DNA of 38,538 nucleotides from Enterovibrio norvegicus FF-33 (GTDB lineage Bacteria; Pseudomonadota; Gammaproteobacteria; Enterobacterales; Vibrionaceae), in the NCBI RefSeq assembly GCF_000286835.2, contig NZ_AJYD02000038.1, forward strand, positions 924,219-962,756, in the 5' to 3' direction. The translations under genes and the position numbers were made by a program. Below, piece after piece: positions 34,678-38,538 of the stretch; the stretch's first letter is position 1; every line of letters begins with the position of its first letter. The notes beneath the pieces were generated by a model that did no database searches, was not told where the DNA came from, and worked only from the letters and a program-made list of their open reading frames with translations.

Positions 34678-35976
34678 TTACCCCACTAGGGCCAGTAACA
34701 CGCCCGCAGCAACGGCGGAGCCTAATACGCCGGCAACGTTAGGTCCCATTGCATGCATCAGCAAGAAGTTATGCGGGTTAGCATCCAAGCCAACCTTATT
34801 CACCACTCGCGCCGCCATAGGCACTGCAGACACACCCGCAGCACCAATCAATGGATTGATGTTGTCTTTGCTGTATTTGTTCAGCAATTTCGCCATCAAC
34901 ACGCCAGCCGCAGTACCAATACTAAATGCGACCGCACCCAGTACCAGAATCCCTAAGGTTTCAACGTGAAGGAATTGCTCCGCTTGAAGCTTCGAACCAA
35001 CGGAGAGACCCAAGAAGATGGTCACGATATTGATAAGCTCGTTTTGTGCAGTGTTTGACAGACGATCAACCACGCCACACTCACGCATCAGATTACCTAA
35101 GCAGAACATACCGACCAACGGCGTTGCCGATGGCAAGAAGATAATCGCCATCACCAATACGGCGAGGGGGAATATAATCTTTTCGGTTTTAGAGACGTGG
35201 CGTAACTGCTTCATCTCGATTTTACGTTCATCTTCAGAGGTAAACAGCTTCATGATCGGTGGCTGAATAATCGGCACCAACGCCATGTAACTGTAGGCAG
35301 CAACCGCAATCGCTCCCAGCAGATCAGGAGAAAGCTTACTGGCGAGGAAGATAGCTGTCGGGCCATCAGCGCCACCGATAATCGCAATCGATGCAGCATC
35401 TGCCAACGAGAACTCCATACCCGGCACCAAGTTCAGCATAATGGCACCAAACAAGGTAGCGAAGATACCGAACTGCGCCGCCGCACCGAGCCACAGTGTG
35501 CGAGGGTTAGCAATCAACGCGCCAAAGTCTGTCATCGCACCGACACCCATAAAGATCAGGAGTGGCGCAATACCGGAGGCAATCGACACGTTATAAAACG
35601 TGTAAAGCGTCCCATCGGTAAACTTCGCTGCATGTGCCGCTTCATCAAGCTCAGTAATTTGATGCACGCTGGCACCGTCAACCGCCACTCGAATCGCTTC
35701 AGGGTTCACATCTGAAATGCCTAGAATACGTGCAAACTCACCCAAAACATCAGGGTTAGCAGCGTAGATAGCGTTTTCCAATGCATTGTTCGCCAAACCC
35801 ACTTCGGGAATATTGGCAAGAATGGCACCAAAACCAATGGGTAATAGCAGTAAGGGTTCAAAACCTTTGCGGATAGCCAAAAATAATAGCAGGCACCCAA
35901 CAAAAATCATCACCAACTGGCCAATCTGGAAATTGGCAAGACCCGTGCCTTGCCAGAGGATCAACAAACCTTCCAT
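34678..35976 (-). CDS. oadB: Oxaloacetate decarboxylase, beta subunit (Na+ pump)
   Basis: The 432-residue, very hydrophobic subunit decarboxylates carboxybiotin and moves Na+ out across the inner membrane. Family segments are [40 protein letters not shown] (with the conserved Asp of the ion path), [20 protein letters not shown] and the C-terminal [21 protein letters not shown]. Last gene of oadGAB, 16 nt after oadA. A distinctive Asp/Glu-containing loop lies near residues 85-140. Confidence 0.96.
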   Translation of the reverse strand: MEGLLILWQGTGLANFQIGQLVMIFVGCLLLFLAIRKGFEPLLLLPIGFGAILANIPEVGLANNALENAIYAANPDVLGEFARILGISDVNPEAIRVAVDGASVHQITELDEAAHAAKFTDGTLYTFYNVSIASGIAPLLIFMGVGAMTDFGALIANPRTLWLGAAAQFGIFATLFGAIMLNLVPGMEFSLADAASIAIIGGADGPTAIFLASKLSPDLLGAIAVAAYSYMALVPIIQPPIMKLFTSEDERKIEMKQLRHVSKTEKIIFPLAVLVMAIIFLPSATPLVGMFCLGNLMRECGVVDRLSNTAQNELINIVTIFLGLSVGSKLQAEQFLHVETLGILVLGAVAFSIGTAAGVLMAKLLNKYSKDNINPLIGAAGVSAVPMAARVVNKVGLDANPHNFLLMHAMGPNVAGVLGSAVAAGVLLALVG

Positions 35977-35992
35977 GTTTTCGTCTATCCTC

Positions 35993-37777
35993 TTACGCTA
36001 GGCTCATCAACGGTGAGCCGACAGTGACAGAATCACCCTCTTTCACCATGACGTCTTGGACAATCCCTGCACGTATTGCACGGATTTCAGTTTCCATTTT
36101 CATCGCTTCAAGAATGATCAATACATCCCCCTCTTGAACCTGATGCCCTTGCTTGGCGACAACTTTGAATATATTACCCGCCAATGGCGCAGCAACGGAT
36201 TCTGCCGTGCCTGATGTTGGCGCTGGCGCAGATGCGACCTGTTGACCTGAAGCCGGCGCGACAGACGTTAGCTCGCCCTGAGGGCCAACAACCACATCAT
36301 AGACCTGACCGTTTACTTGGACGCTGTAAGCTTCAGTACCACCAACAGATGGTGCAGCCGCCGGTGCCGTTGCTACAACATCTGCTTCAGTACCCGGAGC
36401 GGGTTCGAATGCATCAGGGTTACCACGATTTTTCAGGAACTTCAGACCAACTTGCGGGAACAATGCATAAGTCAGCACGTCATCCACTTGTGATTCGGCT
36501 AGCAAAATACCCTCTTCTTTCGATTTGGCAATCAACTCGTCCGTCAACAGATGAAGTTCTGACTCCAGCAAATCCGCTGGGCGGCAAGTGATAGGCTGAG
36601 CGCCATCAAGCACACGAGCTTGTAGCTCAGCATTGACTTCGGATGGTGCTGCGCCGTATTCGCCTTTCAGTACACCCGCAGTTTCTTTGGTGATGCTTTT
36701 ATAGCGTTCACCCGTCAGTACATTGATAACCGCTTGGGTGCCCACAATTTGTGACGTTGGCGTAACCAATGGGATATAACCCAGATCTTTGCGGATGCGC
36801 GGAATCTCTTCCAACACTTCGTCCATACGATCAGCTGCACCTTGCTCTTTCAACTGACCTTCCATGTTCGTCAGCATGCCACCAGGGACTTGAGCAATCA
36901 AAATGCGCGAATCAACACCTTTGAGCTGACCTTCGAACTTGGCGTATTTTTTACGCACTTCTCGGAAATAGGCCGCGATGGGTTCAATCGTATCAAGTTG
37001 CAAACCGGTGTCGCGCTCTGTGCCTTGCAGCATGGCAACCACGGTTTCGGTCGGAGTATGCCCGTAGGTTGAGCTCATCGAAGAGATAGCGGTGTCCAGA
37101 ATATCCAGACCCGCTTCCACAGCCTTCACAGCGGTTGCTGTAGAGAGTCCAGTGGTTGCATGGCAGTGAAGCGCCAGTGGGATATCACAAGAGGCTTTTA
37201 TGCGCTTGATAAGCTCTTCCGCTTCGTAAGGTCTGAGCAAACCCGCCATGTCTTTAATACACAGAGAGTGACAGCCGAGGTCCTCAAGACGTTTTGCTAG
37301 GTCGGTCCATGTATCTAGCGTGTGATGAGGGCTAGTCGTATAAGACAGCGTACCCTGCGCGTGTGCGCCAACATCGACGGCTGACTTAACGGCTCTTTCA
37401 AAGTTACGAACATCGTTCATTGCATCGAAAATACGGAAAACGTCCATACCGTTTGCATGTGAACGTTCAACAAATTTCTCCACCACGTCATCGGCATAAT
37501 GTCGATAACCCAGTAGGTTTTGACCACGAAGCAACATCTGCATCGGTGTTTTTGGCATGGCTTTTTTCAGCTCACGCAGACGCACCCACGGATCTTCACC
37601 AAGAAAACGGATGCAGGAATCAAATGTTGCACCGCCCCACGTCTCCAAAGACCAGTAACCGACATCATCGAGCGCCGCAGCAATCGGTAACATGTCATCA
37701 AGACGCATACGCGTCGCAAAGAGAGACTGATGGGCATCGCGTAAAACGACATCTGTAATAGCGAGTGGCTTAGACAT
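35993..37777 (-). CDS. oadA: Oxaloacetate decarboxylase, alpha subunit (biotin-containing)
   Basis: The 594-residue subunit transfers CO2 from oxaloacetate to biotin, leaving pyruvate. The carboxyltransferase domain (about 1-260) begins [19 protein letters not shown] and carries the metal-binding [28 protein letters not shown] conserved region follows (about 290-470), then an Ala/Pro-rich linker and a biotinyl domain with EAMKMETE, biotin site K560, at the C-terminus. Middle gene of oadGAB. Confidence 0.97.
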   Translation of the reverse strand: MSKPLAITDVVLRDAHQSLFATRMRLDDMLPIAAALDDVGYWSLETWGGATFDSCIRFLGEDPWVRLRELKKAMPKTPMQMLLRGQNLLGYRHYADDVVEKFVERSHANGMDVFRIFDAMNDVRNFERAVKSAVDVGAHAQGTLSYTTSPHHTLDTWTDLAKRLEDLGCHSLCIKDMAGLLRPYEAEELIKRIKASCDIPLALHCHATTGLSTATAVKAVEAGLDILDTAISSMSSTYGHTPTETVVAMLQGTERDTGLQLDTIEPIAAYFREVRKKYAKFEGQLKGVDSRILIAQVPGGMLTNMEGQLKEQGAADRMDEVLEEIPRIRKDLGYIPLVTPTSQIVGTQAVINVLTGERYKSITKETAGVLKGEYGAAPSEVNAELQARVLDGAQPITCRPADLLESELHLLTDELIAKSKEEGILLAESQVDDVLTYALFPQVGLKFLKNRGNPDAFEPAPGTEADVVATAPAAAPSVGGTEAYSVQVNGQVYDVVVGPQGELTSVAPASGQQVASAPAPTSGTAESVAAPLAGNIFKVVAKQGHQVQEGDVLIILEAMKMETEIRAIRAGIVQDVMVKEGDSVTVGSPLMSLA

Positions 37778-37814
37778 ACGACATAACTCCTTGTAATTGT
37801 ATGTTTCGCATCAG

Positions 37815-38060
37815 CTAACGCTGGCGACTACGATATTTATGCACCGCTGCAGAAATGGCAGCGATAGTGTCCCCAGAAATTTGACCGTTATTATTTTGAT
37901 TAGGTGTCGTGGTCGAAGCGGCCTGAGGCGGCAGCTCTTCGGGGACAATACGTGACATCAAATTGACCAGAACGATCAAAATGGTGAGAAAGATAAAAAC
38001 CACAGCCATGCCTGTAAACATGAGCGTAGCGGCTTGCTCGAGAGTGCTTCCCAAATCCAT
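37815..38060 (-). CDS. oadG: Oxaloacetate decarboxylase, gamma subunit
   Basis: The 81-residue subunit has one transmembrane helix (TLMFTGMAVVFIFLTILIVLVNLM, about residues 12-35) and a cytosolic tail with PEELPP and a polar Thr/Asn-rich linker, ending in AAISAAVHKYRSRQR, which in this family binds the alpha subunit. It holds the complex together. First gene of the operon; the ATG follows AAAGGAAGGAAC. Confidence 0.95.
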   Translation of the reverse strand: MDLGSTLEQAATLMFTGMAVVFIFLTILIVLVNLMSRIVPEELPPQAASTTTPNQNNNGQISGDTIAAISAAVHKYRSRQR

Positions 38061-38493
38061 AGGTTTGTTCCTTCCTTTGAACCGATTGTCCTAAAACCAA
38101 TCAGCAACAACCATTCTCTCAGATGTGAGTAACATTTTATTGAGAATTTACTTATTCAGTTAAGTAGTAGGTCAAAATACTAACAAATCACAATAATGAC
38201 AATCCTGTAATACTGATCATTTCTGCCATTTTCGGCCTCTGACGCAATAAAAACGCACAAATGTTACCAAACTGTTAACCGGCATTGGTGCTATATGCCT
38301 TTGCTATGTTACTAAAAAAAATGGGATAAAAGAGAGTAATATCAGGAAATTAACGCAGGGTTTTGGAACAGATAAACGGTGTTTAGAGAGAAGTCACTGA
38401 AAGTGAAAAAAAACGGTATTCATTGAGGGAAGTTTGCTTTTTGAGATAATACAAAAATAGGCAGAAAAAATGAATTTAAATGCAGAAAGATGA
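38061..38493. other. Non-coding region between oadG and the tRNA cluster
   Basis: This A/T-rich gap holds the candidate oad promoter and otherwise no supported gene. A short dyad GGCAT-N9-ATGCC lies at 38281-38299. The tRNA 3' trailer (38450-38493) has T-rich minus-strand stretches but no clear terminator hairpin. A CRP-like half-site TGTGA (38124-38128) has no matching second half. Confidence 0.5.
38167..38202 (-). promoter_or_regulatory. Candidate promoter of oadGAB
   Basis: On the minus strand TTGTCA (38197-38202; 5 of 6 bases), a 17-nt spacer and TATTTT (38174-38179; 4 of 6) give a start near 38167 and a leader of about 107 nt. Confidence 0.5.
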
Positions 38494-38538
38494 TGGTGCG
38501 CGTGGGAGGATTCGAACCTCCGACCGCCTGGTTCGTAG
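38494..38538 (-). tRNA. tRNA-Arg(ACG), 3' part, cut by the window edge
   Basis: Read on the minus strand the 45 nt run from the anticodon loop CTACGAA (anticodon ACG, complement of 38534-38536) through the variable loop, a T arm GGAGG-TTCGAAT-CCTCC, the acceptor strand ACGCGC and an encoded CCA (38494-38496). It corresponds closely to E. coli argV/argQ-type tRNA-Arg. The D arm and 5' half lie outside the window. In E. coli this is the end of serV-argVYZQ next to yqaB, consistent with the gene order here. Confidence 0.93.

Noticed and set aside
38110-38140. CRP site before oadG
   Set aside because: Only one half-site (TGTGA) is present; the other half does not match.
1-38538. Mobile elements, prophage genes or CRISPR arrays
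   Set aside because: No transposase, integrase or phage-like protein and no regularly spaced repeats were seen; repeats are limited to hairpins and one 14-bp tandem duplication.

Overview
The window is a chromosomal segment of a gammaproteobacterium, almost certainly a member of the Vibrionaceae. Protein sequences such as ClpB, RimM, Ffh and RluD look vibrio-like. A free-standing Na+-pumping oxaloacetate decarboxylase operon lies beside the tRNA-Arg cluster, as I recall from Vibrio cholerae, and the backbone order follows two E. coli blocks: (rrn)-clpB-yfiH-rluD / bamD-raiA-pheLA / tyrA-aroF-yfiL-(...)-rplS-trmD-rimM-rpsP-ffh / ypjD-yfjD, and gshA-yqaA-yqaB-(argQ). The ClpB sequence differs clearly from V. 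cholerae, so a less central genus is possible; I do not name a species. || Layout. 1-113: an rRNA-type promoter fires leftward out of the window, probably into a 16S-23S-5S operon. 186-4613: rluD-yfiH-clpB on the minus strand; clpB also has its own heat-shock (sigma-32) promoter. 4809-7704: bamD, raiA (with a near-consensus CRP site) and pheA, preceded by a Phe-rich leader peptide and attenuator. 7802-10011: tyrA-aroF in reverse, with a TyrR box upstream. 10285-12278: a YfiL-type lipoprotein, an HdeD-type membrane protein and the nucleotidase YjjG. 12279-12686: a possible small gene bracketed by an 18-bp perfect inverted repeat. 12687-14666: the ribosomal operon rpsP-rimM-trmD-rplS, with ffh upstream. 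16538-18701: the cytochrome-assembly-like YpjD and the CorC/CNNM-type YfjD. 18928-20229: a soluble PAS-PAS chemoreceptor resembling BdlA. || 20325-27198 is the most accessory-looking block: LacI-type regulator, periplasmic sugar-binding protein, two permeases and an ATPase (order and sequence like the Pseudomonas glucose/mannose transporter GtsABCD), transcribed away from a DUF1479 (YbiU-like) putative Fe(II)/2-oxoglutarate enzyme. A 12-bp perfect palindrome of LacI-operator type sits in the shared promoter region. This could be a small sugar-responsive regulon whose only enzyme candidate is the uncharacterised DUF1479 protein. || 27295-34542 carries a lytic-transglycosylase-like lipoprotein, gshA, a large M16 zinc protease lipoprotein, yqaA, yqaB and a zinc-free MDR oxidoreductase, the last four as one overlapping or tightly spaced minus-strand run. 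34678-38060 is oadGAB. The window ends inside a tRNA-Arg(ACG) gene. I saw no insertion sequence, prophage, CRISPR array or clear pseudogene. All coordinates and motifs were read by eye; family names come from memory of the families, not from searches.
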